NCBI GenBank assembly: GCA_011526045.1
Contig: WYBE01000002.1
Span: forward strand, 149,209-213,208
Direction: 5' to 3'
Length of the DNA: 64,000 nt
DNA from: Nevskiales bacterium
GTDB lineage: Bacteria; Pseudomonadota; Gammaproteobacteria; Steroidobacterales; GCA-2729495
The stretch's first letter is position 1, and each line of letters starts with the position of its first letter. The notes below the pieces were generated by a model. The model searched no databases. It was not told where the DNA came from and saw only the letters and a list, made by a program, of their open reading frames with translations. Positions 63,921 to 64,000 of this stretch are shown here, in pieces. The position numbers and the translations under genes are program-made.

Positions 63921-64000
63921 ACTCCGCCCATCCCCGGGTCTCGCCGCCGGCTGGCCCTGCGGGTGCCCTCGCAGGCGTGCTCGCTGCGGAGTGCGCGCCA
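63921..64000 (-). repeat. Structured inverted-repeat element, copy E (cut by window end)
   Basis: The last 80 bases match the first 80 of copy C (55173-55252) at 75 positions. Four of the five differences fall in the first 20 bases, the region that forms the arm. The partner arm would be about 110-125 bp past the window end. Confidence 0.7.

Noticed and set aside
1..64000. CRISPR arrays, tRNA/rRNA genes, insertion sequences or prophage
   Set aside because: No regular direct repeats with spacers, no tRNA-like cloverleaf, and no transposase, integrase or phage motif were seen. The intergenic repeats lack any protein and have variable arms.

Overview
This is a GC-rich (roughly two-thirds G+C by eye), densely coded chromosomal stretch of a Gram-negative bacterium. 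The gene order flhF-fleN-fliA-motC-motD-DUF2802, a FleQ-type activator, CysB/CysH/multifunctional CysG, sigma-70-like promoters and Tat/lipoprotein signals point to a motile, respiring gammaproteobacterium. I cannot name the genus. No tRNA, rRNA, CRISPR array, insertion sequence or phage gene was found.

Layout. 1-5.6 kb: the end of a polar flagellar operon (flhF, fleN, fliA, stator pair motC/motD) followed by a DUF2802 protein and an HDOD-GGDEF regulator; the che genes often seen between fliA and motC are absent here. 5.7-9.6 kb: a small catabolic group (VOC protein, FAD monooxygenase, aldehyde dehydrogenase) and an unknown membrane-anchored protein. 9.7-11.2 kb: a FleQ-like sigma-54 activator without the usual N-terminal domain, and a mini membrane protein. 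11.3-11.7 kb: two structured repeats. 11.7-15.4 kb: a GATase and the copper exporter copA with chaperone copZ. 15.4-23 kb: two related MFS transporters bracketing an aldehyde dehydrogenase, a TerC protein and a Tat-exported DUF1838 protein, then an SMP-30/arylesterase-like protein.

23-31 kb holds the most interesting gene cluster: a CuA-containing heme-copper oxidoreductase whose catalytic subunit looks like ba3 oxidase but has Gln where the active-site Tyr should be (so more probably a nitric oxide reductase), with a one-helix subunit, heme O synthase, SCO, a cytochrome b-ferredoxin-FlpD/MvhD three-domain fusion, an unknown anchored periplasmic protein and a bacteriohemerythrin, all on the minus strand. 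31-40.7 kb: sulfur assimilation (cysH, cysB, cysG, cysK) running directly into a tetrapyrrole set (hemA-like, hemC-hemD-like fusion, hemB, hemL) in which the HemA and HemC proteins lack hallmark residues.

40.7-49.4 kb: an HDAC-family deacetylase, a dicarboxylate/amino-acid symporter, a P2-type cation ATPase, an HDOD protein, a secreted sugar-dehydrogenase-like protein with a dockerin-like tail and a methyltransferase. 49.5-54 kb: a stand-alone AMP ligase divergent from a PCP-thioesterase didomain (a mini assembly line), then two tandem secreted alpha/beta hydrolases. 54-58.8 kb: a Gly-rich lipoprotein, two more structured repeats, an NlpE-like protein, a DUF533 protein, a periplasmic unknown and a methyltransferase. 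58.9-62.7 kb: a three-subunit molybdenum hydroxylase whose FAD subunit carries the four-Cys insert of 4-hydroxybenzoyl-CoA reductase. 63-63.9 kb: a SYLF-domain protein with promoter and terminator.

Outside the genes, five copies of long inverted-repeat elements (two pairs and one cut by the window end) have different terminal arms that are each self-complementary, the signature of conserved secondary structure.
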